Below, piece after piece: positions 19,153 to 26,778 of a stretch of DNA of 64,000 nucleotides. The notes under the pieces were generated by a model. The model saw only the letters and a program-made list of their open reading frames with translations, made no database searches and had not been told where the DNA came from. Source of the DNA: Myxococcales bacterium (GTDB lineage: Bacteria; Myxococcota; Myxococcia; Myxococcales; Myxococcaceae); NCBI GenBank assembly GCA_016191815.1, contig JACPVI010000026.1, positions 1 to 64,000 on the forward strand, read 5' to 3'. Within the stretch, counting starts at the first letter, position 1. The number at the start of each line of letters is the position of its first letter. The position numbers and the translations under genes were made by a program.

Positions 19153-20865
19153 ATGAGACGAATCTCGGTCGCTCTGGTGTCGCTGTGCCTGTCCTGCGGG
19201 AGGTTGCCTTTGCCGCAGGAGGGCGAACCCCCGGGGATTGAGCCCGTGGACCCCGGCGGCTCGACTGGACAGCCGCCGCTCACCCTCGAGCGGGTGCCTC
19301 CGGCGTTGCCGGCGCCCGGGGTGGAGTCGCGGCCGGCCCAGCGCGCCGACTGGCCCCCGCTGCAGGAGTCATTGCCCAGCTATGCGTTGAACATCTCCCA
19401 GGCGAACCTGGATCTGTTGGAGATCAACATCAAGAGGCGTGACTTCGAGGTGCCGGCGCAGTTCCTCTTCGGCGGGCGGACTTGGAACGTGAGCGTCCGC
19501 TACCGCGGCCGCCACACCCGCTATCTGCCCAAGAAGTCATGGCAAGTGAATTTCCCTGACGGGGACCTCTTCTTCGGCAAGCGCTCGCTCGAGCTGCTCG
19601 CCGAGTGGAAAGACGGGGGAATCCTCACCGAGAAGCTCTGGTACGACCTCTACGCGGCCTCGGGCGTCCGGGCGCCTTCGGTGCGATACGTCAACCTCGA
19701 GCTGAACGGGAAGTTCTACGGGGTCTTCACCGAGATCCAGGCGGTGAAGAAGGAGTTCCTCCGCACCCACGGCTTCCACCACGACGGCGACATCTACCGA
19801 TGCGGGATGTACGACTGCGAGCTGCGCGAGCTGCCGCAGCAGCGCTGGATGCAGCCGTGGGCGAAGCGCACCAACGAGCGGGCACCCTGGGACGGGCTCT
19901 GGGCCTTCCTGGCCGAGGTCAACCGCTCGCCCCAGGGCGACTTCCGCGCGCGACTGGAACGGGTGCTCGAGGTGGAGGCCTACCTCCGCTTCATGGCGGT
20001 GGACGAGTTCATCGCGATGTACGCCACCGGCGACTCGCGGAGCTTCCTGGTCTACGACCCGGGCACCGGAAAGTGGGCCTACGTGCCGTGGGACCTGAAC
20101 AACGCCGTCTCGCTCTACAACCGGACCAACAGCATCAACCAGGGCACCAAGCATGACCGGCCGCTCAAGGATTTCACTCCTTGGGACCCGCGCGTCTATT
20201 CGCTGGCCATCGGCCGGAGAATCGATGACCCGGAGATGACTCCCACCTGGAGCGTCCTCGCCACCCGGGTGCTGGAGGACGAGGGGTTGCGCTCGCGCTA
20301 CGTCGCCATCCTCCGCGAGCTGCTCGACACCCGCTTCAGAGTGGAGGAAATGGGGCCACGGATCGATCGGATGCGCTCGCTCATCAAGGACGACCTTTTG
20401 CGCGACCCGTGGATCGACCAGGCCTTCGCCGAGCGGAGCCCCGACTTCCTCAAGCGCTACGTCACCGCCAGGAGAGATTGGATGCTCGCCCACTTGGGAG
20501 AGATCGAGCGCCACAACGACTCCCGGCTGCTGATCGACCGGGTCGGCCTCGATGCCTCCGGCGCCCCGTTCGTGCAGCTGTACAACCCGACCTCCGCGCC
20601 GCAGAGCCTGGCCGGCCTCTACCTCAGCTTCGATCTCCGCCACCCGAAGCAGTCCGCCGCACCGGCGCTCTCGGTGCCGCCGGGCGACTTCGTCGCGGTG
20701 CGGCCTCCGCTCTCCTTCATGGCGGACCGACCCGAGGTGGGGCTGTTCGACGCGTCGGGGACTTCGCCGCTCGACTTGCTCTACCCGGGGCCGCTCTCCG
20801 CGGGGCAGGCGTACGGCCGGAGCCCGCGCGGAGCGGAGAGCTTCATGCCCTACGGCGGGCCGTAG
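19153..20865 (+). CDS. CotH-kinase-family lipoprotein B
   Basis: A 570-residue paralogue of the divergent neighbour. It has a lipoprotein signal (VALVSLCLSC) and a Pro-rich linker. The CotH domain carries YLPKKSWQVNFPDGDLFFG, ELNGKFYGVFTEIQAVKK, and WAYVPWDLNNAVSLY with the conserved Asp. Both paralogues share a Cys pair in the pattern IYRCGxxDCE in the middle of the domain, probably a disulfide. The C-terminus again has a lamin-tail-like beta domain (FVQLYNPTSAPQSLAGLY). ATG 19153 is preferred over 19120 because it starts the signal peptide. The 196 bases between the paralogues probably hold two promoters. Confidence 0.85.
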   Translation: MRRISVALVSLCLSCGRLPLPQEGEPPGIEPVDPGGSTGQPPLTLERVPPALPAPGVESRPAQRADWPPLQESLPSYALNISQANLDLLEINIKRRDFEVPAQFLFGGRTWNVSVRYRGRHTRYLPKKSWQVNFPDGDLFFGKRSLELLAEWKDGGILTEKLWYDLYAASGVRAPSVRYVNLELNGKFYGVFTEIQAVKKEFLRTHGFHHDGDIYRCGMYDCELRELPQQRWMQPWAKRTNERAPWDGLWAFLAEVNRSPQGDFRARLERVLEVEAYLRFMAVDEFIAMYATGDSRSFLVYDPGTGKWAYVPWDLNNAVSLYNRTNSINQGTKHDRPLKDFTPWDPRVYSLAIGRRIDDPEMTPTWSVLATRVLEDEGLRSRYVAILRELLDTRFRVEEMGPRIDRMRSLIKDDLLRDPWIDQAFAERSPDFLKRYVTARRDWMLAHLGEIERHNDSRLLIDRVGLDASGAPFVQLYNPTSAPQSLAGLYLSFDLRHPKQSAAPALSVPPGDFVAVRPPLSFMADRPEVGLFDASGTSPLDLLYPGPLSAGQAYGRSPRGAESFMPYGGP

Positions 20866-20925
20866 CTGCCGCTCGAAACGGGCGGCCGTGCTAAGCCGTG
20901 CCTCCCCACGGGCAAGGAGGCAGCG

Positions 20926-22284
20926 ATGAACCCGCACATCTACCGCGAGTACGACATCCGCGGGCTGGTGGACAAGGACCTCACGGTCGAGGTGGTAGAG
21001 AAGCTGGGCCTCGGTCTCGGCACCACCGCGAGGCGCCACGGAGGGCGGACGGTGGTGGTCGGCCGCGACTGCCGCGAGAGCTCCACCCGCTTCCGCGAGG
21101 CGCTCTGCAAGGGCATCACCTCCACCGGCATCCACGTGGTGGACATCGGGGTGGTGCCGACCCCGCTCACCTACTTCGCCGCCAACACCCTCCCGGTGGA
21201 CGGGCTGGCGATGATCACCGGCAGCCACAACCCTCCCGAGTACAACGGCTTCAAGCTGGGGCTGGGCAAGGCGACCTTCCACGGCGCGGAGATCCAGGAG
21301 CTGCGCCGGCTCATCGAGTCCGGGCGCTTCGAGCGCGGCGCGGGCCGCATCACCCAGCACGACATCGTCACCCCCTACTGCCACTTCGTCCGCCAGACGG
21401 TGAGGGTGGGCCGCAAGGGGATGCGGATCGTCATCGATGCCGGCAACGGCACTGGCGGAGAGGTGGCGGTGCCGCTGTTCCGCTCGATGGGCTTCGAGGT
21501 GGTGCCGCTCTACTGCGAGATGGACGCGCGCTTCCCGCACCACCACCCGGATCCGACGGTGCTCAAGAACCTGGAGGACCTGATCGCCGCGGTGAAGCGC
21601 GAGAGGGCCGAGGTGGGCATCGCCTACGACGGAGACGCGGACCGGATCGGCGTCATCGACGACGAGGGAAAAGTGCTCTGGGGAGACCAGCTGATGATTC
21701 TCTTCTCCCGCCACGTGCTCAGGGAGTCGCCGGGCGCGGCCATCGTGGGCGAGGTGAAGTGCAGCTACACGCTCTACGACGACATCCGGGCCAAGGGCGG
21801 CAAGGCGGTGATGTGGAAGGCGGGCCACTCGCTCATCAAGGCCAAGATGAAGGAGGAGAACGCCGAGCTGGCCGGCGAGATGAGCGGCCACATCTTCTTC
21901 AAGAACCGCTACTACGGCTTCGACGACGCCATCTACTCCTCGGCGCGGCTGCTGGAAATCCTCACCCACGAGAAGGGCCGGCTCTCGCAGCTCATGGCCG
22001 ATGTGCCCAAGACCTTCGCCTCTCCGGAGCTGCGGGTGGACACGGTGGAGGAGAAGAAGTTCGAGATCGTCCGCCGGGCCACCGAGGCTTTGAGGGCGGC
22101 GGGCCACTCCATCGTGGAGGTGGACGGGGTGCGGGTGACCTTCCCCGACGGCTGGGGCCTCATCCGCGCCTCCAACACCCAGCCCATCCTGGTGCTCCGG
22201 TTCGAAGCCGCCTCGAAGGAGCGGTTGGGAGAGATCCAGCGCCTCATCGAGGCCACGCTGGAGAAGGTGAAGCGCGAAGTTTAG
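20926..22284 (+). CDS. manB: phosphomannomutase/phosphoglucomutase
   Basis: Interconverts mannose-6-phosphate and mannose-1-phosphate (often glucose phosphates too). The 452-residue cytosolic enzyme has all four family loops: active Ser in AMITGSHNPPEYNG, metal loop AYDGDADRIGVID, sugar loop GEMSGHIFFKNRYYG, and phosphate loop RASNTQPILVLRFEA. ATG 20926 follows a GGAGG-like site by seven bases and begins with the usual IYREYDIRG. With the pyrophosphorylase at 16113 it completes mannose-6-phosphate to GDP-mannose. The order in the window suggests CotH gene B was inserted into, or recruited by, this locus. Confidence 0.94.
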   Translation: MNPHIYREYDIRGLVDKDLTVEVVEKLGLGLGTTARRHGGRTVVVGRDCRESSTRFREALCKGITSTGIHVVDIGVVPTPLTYFAANTLPVDGLAMITGSHNPPEYNGFKLGLGKATFHGAEIQELRRLIESGRFERGAGRITQHDIVTPYCHFVRQTVRVGRKGMRIVIDAGNGTGGEVAVPLFRSMGFEVVPLYCEMDARFPHHHPDPTVLKNLEDLIAAVKRERAEVGIAYDGDADRIGVIDDEGKVLWGDQLMILFSRHVLRESPGAAIVGEVKCSYTLYDDIRAKGGKAVMWKAGHSLIKAKMKEENAELAGEMSGHIFFKNRYYGFDDAIYSSARLLEILTHEKGRLSQLMADVPKTFASPELRVDTVEEKKFEIVRRATEALRAAGHSIVEVDGVRVTFPDGWGLIRASNTQPILVLRFEAASKERLGEIQRLIEATLEKVKREV

Positions 22285-22376
22285 CCTGCTGCCGGGTCAA
22301 CGCCTCCACCCCCGGCAGGCGTGGGACTGGCCTGGCACGCTGAGCCAAGCGACGCGGCTTGGACTAGCATTGGCTC

Positions 22377-22964
22377 ATGCCGGAGATTCAAGAGCAGCCG
22401 CGCGAAGCGCCACGGTATAGCTGGCGCGATTTCGTTTCCCTCGAGGAAGACGACCCCCGCGAGCTCATCGACGGACGATTGGTGGAGATCGATGTGCCAA
22501 CCAAGCTGCACGAGTGGATTGTCGCGAGGCTGTGCACCTACCTGACGACCTGGGCGATGCAGGAGCGCGCGGGCGTCGTCCTTCCCTCGGGGTACAAGGT
22601 CAAGGTGAGCGAGCAGCGGGGAGTGATGCCGGACCTGCAGTTTTTCCGGCGCGGGCGCTGGATTCCGGACGATGCGCTCGAAGAGGGCGCCCCCGACCTG
22701 GCAGTGGAGGTCATCTCCCCGAGCAGCGGCCGGTACGATCACGTCGAGAAGCTGAACTGGTATGCGGCGATCGGCACCTCGGAGTACTGGATCGTGGACG
22801 GCGAGCGTCGAACGCTGGAGCAGCTCGTGCTCGACCCAGGAAAGGGCTACCGCGTGGCCGCCGCGCTCGGCGGAGACGCGGTCTTCGAGCCGGCGACCTT
22901 CCCGAAGCTGCGCATTCCGCTCGCCGAGCTTTGGCAGCTCCCCGACTGGTTCTCGGAAGCCTGA
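22377..22964 (+). CDS. Uma2-family putative nuclease (DUF820)
   Basis: A 195-residue protein of the PD-(D/E)XK-like Uma2 family, known mostly from cyanobacteria and Myxococcota, with unproven function. Signatures are EDDPRELIDGRLVEIDVPT (first Glu/Asp pair), MPDLQFFR, PDLAVEVISPSS (the E-x-x-S of the nuclease core), DHVEKLNWYAAIGTSEYWIVD. The nuclease residues appear intact. It is monocistronic and ATG 22377 is unambiguous. Such genes are often present in many scattered copies and may be mobile. Confidence 0.82.
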   Translation: MPEIQEQPREAPRYSWRDFVSLEEDDPRELIDGRLVEIDVPTKLHEWIVARLCTYLTTWAMQERAGVVLPSGYKVKVSEQRGVMPDLQFFRRGRWIPDDALEEGAPDLAVEVISPSSGRYDHVEKLNWYAAIGTSEYWIVDGERRTLEQLVLDPGKGYRVAAALGGDAVFEPATFPKLRIPLAELWQLPDWFSEA

Positions 22965-22965
22965 G

Positions 22966-23337
22966 TTAGCCTCCATCCCTCCCCACGCAGGAGCCTTGCT
23001 CGCATCGGTAGCCGCCGGCGCACTCCCCGTCGAGGGCGCAGCACCAGGGGCAGAGCGGGGAGGCGCCGCTGCAGACGAACGGGTGGCAGCTCGGCGCGCC
23101 CGCCGACCCCGCCGGCAGATTGGCGCAGCCGCCTTCCCTGCCCTTCACGTTGCAGGCGGCGCACGCCGACTCGCACCGCTCCGCGCAGCACACTCCATCC
23201 TCGCAGAGCGAAGAGAGACACTCGCCGGCCTGCGCGCAGCCGCGGCCGTTCGAGAGCTTCGCCACGCAGCCGCCATCGATTCCAAGGACCCTTCGCTCCC
23301 GCGCCCTCCCAGCGAGCTCCCTGCGTGGACGGCGCAC
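22966..23337 (-). pseudogene. Cys-rich secreted-protein fragment without a signal peptide
   Basis: The frame encodes about 100 residues with 17 or so cysteines in the pattern C-A-x-A-x-x-C...LCEDGVCC...CESACAACNVKG...C. This is the disulfide-rich module found in Myxococcota extracellular proteins. It has no signal peptide: the first possible start is GTG 23337, an in-frame TAG lies seven codons upstream, and the start would yield an Arg-rich cytosolic head. Such a protein should not be stable in the cytosol. I read it as a 5'-truncated remnant whose head was lost where the ROK-kinase gene now stands. It ends two bases from the Uma2 stop. Confidence 0.5.
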
Positions 23338-23392
23338 GCCAGCGGCGGCCCACTACGCGTTTCCCCGCCACCTCGGCTACCGTGCGGCCGCC

Positions 23393-24349
23393 GTGACTGC
23401 CTCGCCCGCTTCGACCCTGGGAATCGACCTCGGAGGAACCTACGCCAGAGCCGCGGTGGTGGATGCCGCTGGCGCCATCCTCTCCTCGGCCAAGTCCGCA
23501 CTCGAGGACCGCTCTCCGCCTTCGGTGGTGGAGTCCGTCTCCCTCGCTGTCGACGAGGCGCTCGCCGGGGCACCGGGGGTGGAGGTGGGCGGCTGCGGCG
23601 TCGGCGCCGCCGCCCAGCTTCGCGGACGGACTGGCCACGTGCTGGTGGCGCCCAACCTCGGCTGGCGAGAGGTGCCGCTCGGCGCGCTGCTCTCCGGGCG
23701 CCTGCAAAGGAGCGTGGTGGTGGTGAACGACCTCTCCGCGGCCGCCTGGGGCGAGCTCAAGGCCGGCGCCGCGCGCGGCGAGCGCGATGTCTTCGTCGTC
23801 TTCGTCGGCTCGGGAGTGGGCAGCGCCATCATCGCCAACGGGCAACTGGTGCACGGCGCCACCGGAGTGGCCGGGGAGCTCGGGCACACCAAGGTCGTCC
23901 CTGGAGGAAGGCGCTGCGGATGCGGCGAACAGGGCTGCCTGGAGGCGTACGCCGGCGGCCGGAACCTCATCCTCCAGATGAACGAGGCGGTGGCCGAGCA
24001 CCGCGGCGGCCGATTGCTCGAGCTGGCTGGCGGCGATCCTTCGCGGCTCTCCCCCGCGGTGCTGGAGCAGGCCGCGAAGGAAGGAAACCCGGCGGCGAAG
24101 GAAATCTACGAGCGCGCCGCGGGGTACCTGGGCCTCGCCTCGGCGAACATGGTGACGGTGCTCAACCCCGCCCTGCTCCTGCTCGGCGGGGGCGTCTTGG
24201 CCCACGCTCCGGGACTCTTCCGGAGCGTGGAAGAGGCGGTGGCGCAGCTGTCTTCCTGGGTGAGCCGGCAGGAGTTGAAGGTGCTCCCGGCGGCGCTGGG
24301 AGACGAGGCCGGCATCATCGGCGCGGCGCTTTTGGCCCGGGAGGGCTGA
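23393..24349 (+). CDS. ROK-family sugar kinase (glucokinase-like)
   Basis: A 318-residue cytosolic kinase, probably phosphorylating glucose or a related hexose with ATP. The N-terminal phosphate loop GIDLGGTYARAAVVD is followed by DLSAAAWGE, GVGSAIIANG, the ROK signature GVAGELGHTKV, and the zinc-binding CGCGEQGCLEAYAG. No helix-turn-helix precedes the kinase, so it is an enzyme rather than a ROK repressor. I start at GTG 23393; the longer open frame from 23120 overlaps the Cys-rich fragment and lacks coding sense. Confidence 0.88.
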   Translation: MTASPASTLGIDLGGTYARAAVVDAAGAILSSAKSALEDRSPPSVVESVSLAVDEALAGAPGVEVGGCGVGAAAQLRGRTGHVLVAPNLGWREVPLGALLSGRLQRSVVVVNDLSAAAWGELKAGAARGERDVFVVFVGSGVGSAIIANGQLVHGATGVAGELGHTKVVPGGRRCGCGEQGCLEAYAGGRNLILQMNEAVAEHRGGRLLELAGGDPSRLSPAVLEQAAKEGNPAAKEIYERAAGYLGLASANMVTVLNPALLLLGGGVLAHAPGLFRSVEEAVAQLSSWVSRQELKVLPAALGDEAGIIGAALLAREG

Positions 24350-24499
24350 TCAGGTCCAGCGCTGCCCGCGCGCCCAAGCCCGAAGCTCGTCCCGGAACGC
24401 GGGGTGGGCGATGTTGGCCAGCTCGGTGACCCGCTCGCGCACGCTCTTGCCGTGGAGCGAGGCCACCCCGTACTCGGTCACCACATGGTGCACCCTGCT
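24350..24499 (-). pseudogene. acetyl-CoA hydrolase/transferase, last ~49 codons only
   Basis: Read on the minus strand, this encodes HHVVTEYGVASLHGKSVRER and then IAHPAFRDELRAWARG before the stop. The Val-Val-Thr-Glu-Tyr-Gly-Val-Ala stretch with Leu-x-Gly-Lys-Ser is the C-terminal signature of acetyl-CoA hydrolase / 4-hydroxybutyrate CoA-transferase enzymes of about 430 or more residues. Homology stops at about 24500, where sequence leading into the radical-SAM gene begins. The rest of the enzyme is absent, so this is a scar left when the region to its right was replaced. Confidence 0.7.
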
Positions 24500-24553
24500 C
24501 GGAGGTTGGCCGCTTGCACACCGGCCCTGCTGTGGAGAGAATCGGCGAATCCC

Positions 24554-25729
24554 ATGGCTCCGCTGCCGGAATACCTGCGTCTCGGGAAAGGCGACACCCT
24601 GCCTCACTTGGCGGCTCCGGAAGTGGTCGGCTGGGAAACCACACTCCGCTGCAACATGCGCTGCCGCCACTGCGGCTCCACCGCGGGCGATGCGCGCAAC
24701 ATCGAGCTGAGCACCGCCGAGTGCCTGAGCCTCTGCCGGCAGATCGTGGACGTGGGGATTCCCCGGGTCTGCCTCACCGGCGGCGAGACGCTGCTCCGCC
24801 CCGACTGGCGGCTCATCCTCGAGAACCTCTTGGTGGGCGGGGTGGAGGTGGGGCTGCTCACCAATGGCTGGCTCTTCACCGAGAAGATGCTCAAGGAGCT
24901 GGCCGCCTATTCGGAGGACCGCTTCTACATCTCCATCAGCCTCGACGGGGTGGACGAGGTGCACGACGGCATCCGCTGCCTCCCCGGCTCCTTTGAGCGC
25001 GCCTTCCAGGGTGGGTTGGCGCTCAAGGAGATCGGCATCCCGGTGGCGGTCATCACCACCATGCAGAGCGCCAACCTGGACTGCCTGCCGGATTTGAGGG
25101 CGCGGCTGTTCGAGGAGCTCCAGCCCTATTGCTGGCAATTGCAAGTGGCAAACTCCTTCGGCCGGGCGGTGGAGAACGACGACTGCCGGGTGAACCAGGT
25201 GGAGTACGCCCGGGCGGCGGTCTTCGCCTGCGAGTCCCGTCGGCTCTCCAAGGGGACCAAGACCAAGGTGTACGTGGGCGACTGCCTGGGCTACCTGGGC
25301 AGCCTCGAGGGAGGCCTCCGCGACGAGCCGTGGCCAGGGTGCCAGGCCGGGCTAGAGCTGATCGGCATCCAGAGCAACGGCAACATCAAGGGCTGTCTCT
25401 CCATCATCGACGACCGTTTCGTGGAGGGGAACGCGCTGGACGAAGGCATCAGGAAGGTGTGGGATCGAGCGGGCGGCTTCGCCTTCAACCGGCGGTTCAA
25501 GGTTTCCAAACTGCGCGGGGTCTGCGCGGGGTGTCCGGTGGGCGAGCGCTGCCGGGCCGGCTGCACCGCCTCGGCGGTGTCGGTGAACGGTGCGCCCCAC
25601 GAGGCGCCTTTTTGTCTTCGGGCGGTGGAGGAGGGGAAGCTGGCCTCCGCCGCCAAACCCGCCGCCGCGCGCGGCCGAGCAGCGAAGCGAAAGAGGAGGC
25701 AGTATGCCGAAAGTAGAGCGAGTCGGTAG
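24554..25729 (+). CDS. radical SAM/SPASM peptide-modifying enzyme
   Basis: A 391-residue enzyme. The radical-SAM cluster motif is C33-x3-C37-x2-C40 (LRCNMRCRHC), followed by CLTGGETLLRP, a typical SAM-binding GGE motif. The C-terminal SPASM domain is complete: C263, then G-x4-C281, then C324-x2-C327-x5-C333-x3-C337, and C354, enough for two auxiliary iron-sulfur clusters. SPASM enzymes usually modify ribosomally made peptides or proteins by radical chemistry. No RRE-like leader-binding domain is evident. ATG 24554 starts it; the longer frame crosses the hydrolase scar. Its last 26 bases overlap the repeat protein, the obvious candidate substrate. A basic tail (KRKRRQ) encodes part of the overlap. 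Confidence 0.85.
   Translation: MAPLPEYLRLGKGDTLPHLAAPEVVGWETTLRCNMRCRHCGSTAGDARNIELSTAECLSLCRQIVDVGIPRVCLTGGETLLRPDWRLILENLLVGGVEVGLLTNGWLFTEKMLKELAAYSEDRFYISISLDGVDEVHDGIRCLPGSFERAFQGGLALKEIGIPVAVITTMQSANLDCLPDLRARLFEELQPYCWQLQVANSFGRAVENDDCRVNQVEYARAAVFACESRRLSKGTKTKVYVGDCLGYLGSLEGGLRDEPWPGCQAGLELIGIQSNGNIKGCLSIIDDRFVEGNALDEGIRKVWDRAGGFAFNRRFKVSKLRGVCAGCPVGERCRAGCTASAVSVNGAPHEAPFCLRAVEEGKLASAAKPAAARGRAAKRKRRQYAESRASR
25693..25699 (+). promoter_or_regulatory. strong ribosome-binding site of the repeat protein
   Basis: A GAGGAGG run ends four bases before the ATG at 25704, inside the end of the radical-SAM gene. It fixes the start of the repeat protein and indicates high, independent translation, as expected if the product is a substrate needed in excess of the enzyme. 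Confidence 0.7.
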
Positions 25730-26381
25730 CAAGGGGACCGCGGGCGGCGCTGGGGGAGTGGCAGCGCTCAGCGCCACGGAGCGGAACGCGATTCTGTCGA
25801 TGATCAAGTCGGAGCTGAAGCTCCAGGGAGGGGCAGACGAGTTCTCCACCGCCAAGGGCCGGAAGCTGGGCGGCCGCGCGGTGGCGCTGTACGTGGCGCC
25901 GGCCCCTGGGCGGGGCGGGGGGAGAGTGGTTCCGGAGTACATCGCCCCCAGGCCCGAGCCGGGCCCGATCCGGCCGGTGTACATCGCTCCGGCGCCGAGG
26001 CCGGGGCCGGGCGGCGGCATCGTGGCCCGCTACATCGCGCCGGGGCCGGGCATCGTGCCCAAGTACATGGTGGTGCCTCCCTGGGGCGGCATCGACGCCC
26101 ACCTGGCGCTGATCAACCGCGTCACCCGCGACGGGAAGGTGACCACCAAGGAGGCCACCCTCATCCGCAAGCTGTTCAACCGGGACATCATGGAGGCCGC
26201 GAAGGAGGGCCGGGACATCCGGCCGCAGGTGGCGCGCTACCTCCACAGGGTGCTGGACAACGTGAAGATGGACAAGGGCGCCCAGCACCTCATCTTCGGC
26301 AAGGGCGGGCCGGGCTGCACCCCGAAGCCGAGCCCCGGGCCGATCGTCCCGATGTACATGGTGGTCCGCCCCGACTTCTGA
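25704..26381 (+). CDS. Tyr-Pro repeat protein, candidate substrate of the radical-SAM enzyme
   Basis: A 225-residue protein with no signal peptide and no family I recognise. Residues 1-60 are Gly-rich with one helix (SATERNAILSMIKSELKL). Residues 61-126 carry five motifs of the form x-x-Tyr-(Val/Ile/Met)-(Ala/Val)-(Pro/Val)-x-Pro at Y63, Y79, Y93, Y110 and Y121, split by Gly/Pro spacers. Residues 130-200 form a helical domain with an EF-hand-like loop (TRDGKVTTKE) lacking two of the usual acids. A sixth motif, YMVVRP, sits at the C-terminus (Y218). Overlap with the SPASM enzyme suggests the tyrosines or neighbours are modified. Alternatively it could be a structural protein with an unrelated role. 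Confidence 0.6.
   Translation: MPKVERVGSKGTAGGAGGVAALSATERNAILSMIKSELKLQGGADEFSTAKGRKLGGRAVALYVAPAPGRGGGRVVPEYIAPRPEPGPIRPVYIAPAPRPGPGGGIVARYIAPGPGIVPKYMVVPPWGGIDAHLALINRVTRDGKVTTKEATLIRKLFNRDIMEAAKEGRDIRPQVARYLHRVLDNVKMDKGAQHLIFGKGGPGCTPKPSPGPIVPMYMVVRPDF
25884..26081 (+). repeat. five tandem YxAPxP-type motifs in the repeat protein
   Basis: Degenerate protein-level repeats at residues 61-126: LYVAPAP, EYIAPRP, VYIAPAP, RYIAPGP and KYMVVPP, spaced 11-17 residues. Tyr is always TAC, but Pro, Ala and Val codons differ between copies. The repetition is therefore held at protein level and is not a recent DNA duplication. Confidence 0.75.
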
Positions 26382-26386
26382 GCCGG

Positions 26387-26770
26387 GTGCGAAAGCAGGG
26401 GCGGCGGGCGCCCGTGCGTCCGCCGCTCGGAATGGCGGCGGTGCTGCTCCACTCGCCTCACCCGGAGCGGCTCGCGGCCTTTTACCGTGAGCGGCTGGGG
26501 GTTCCTCTGGAGCCGATGGCGCTCCCGGACTTCCCGCCGCACTACGCCTGCGAGGTGGGGCAGGTGTACTTCGCGGTGATGCCGGGGGAGGGCGGCCTCG
26601 GCTCCTCGCCCGCCTGCGTGGCCTTCCATGTGGAGGACGTGGCCTCCCGCGCTTTGGCGCTCGAGGAGGCCGGGGTGCCCTGCGACTTCCCCCCGAGGCG
26701 GACTTCGCTCGGCTTCATCGCGCGGTTTAGAGACCCCGACGGCAACCTGGTCGAGCTGTACCAGCCCTGA
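26387..26770 (+). CDS. VOC-family (glyoxalase-fold) protein
   Basis: Up to 127 residues starting at GTG 26387, or 112 from ATG 26432 (MAAVLLHSPHPERLAAFY). The second start is more natural, because the first strand and helix of the fold begin there. It shows two beta-alpha-beta-beta-beta modules: HSPHPERLAAFYRERLGVP, then VAFHVEDVASRA and FRDPDGNLVELYQP, the last being the classic end with the metal-binding Glu. VOC proteins are metal-dependent lyases, dioxygenases or resistance proteins. It begins six bases after the repeat protein, so it may belong to the same transcript and could act on the same product; this is inference. Confidence 0.75.
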   Translation: MRKQGRRAPVRPPLGMAAVLLHSPHPERLAAFYRERLGVPLEPMALPDFPPHYACEVGQVYFAVMPGEGGLGSSPACVAFHVEDVASRALALEEAGVPCDFPPRRTSLGFIARFRDPDGNLVELYQP

Positions 26771-26778
26771 ACGCTGGG

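Noticed and set aside
22847-24205. 452-codon minus-strand frame across the ROK kinase gene
   Set aside because: No domain; it is antisense to a gene with complete ROK motifs. The real minus-strand coding signal here is the short Cys-rich frame at 22966-23337.
24404-24553. 50-codon N-terminal extension of the radical-SAM gene
   Set aside because: It runs antisense through the acetyl-CoA hydrolase remnant and lacks coding character; the domain begins naturally at ATG 24554.
24554-25729. Assignment of the SPASM enzyme to PqqE, mycofactocin or anaerobic sulfatase maturases
   Set aside because: No PqqD/MftB-like gene, no short precursor and no sulfatase are nearby, and the adjacent repeat protein matches none of their substrates.
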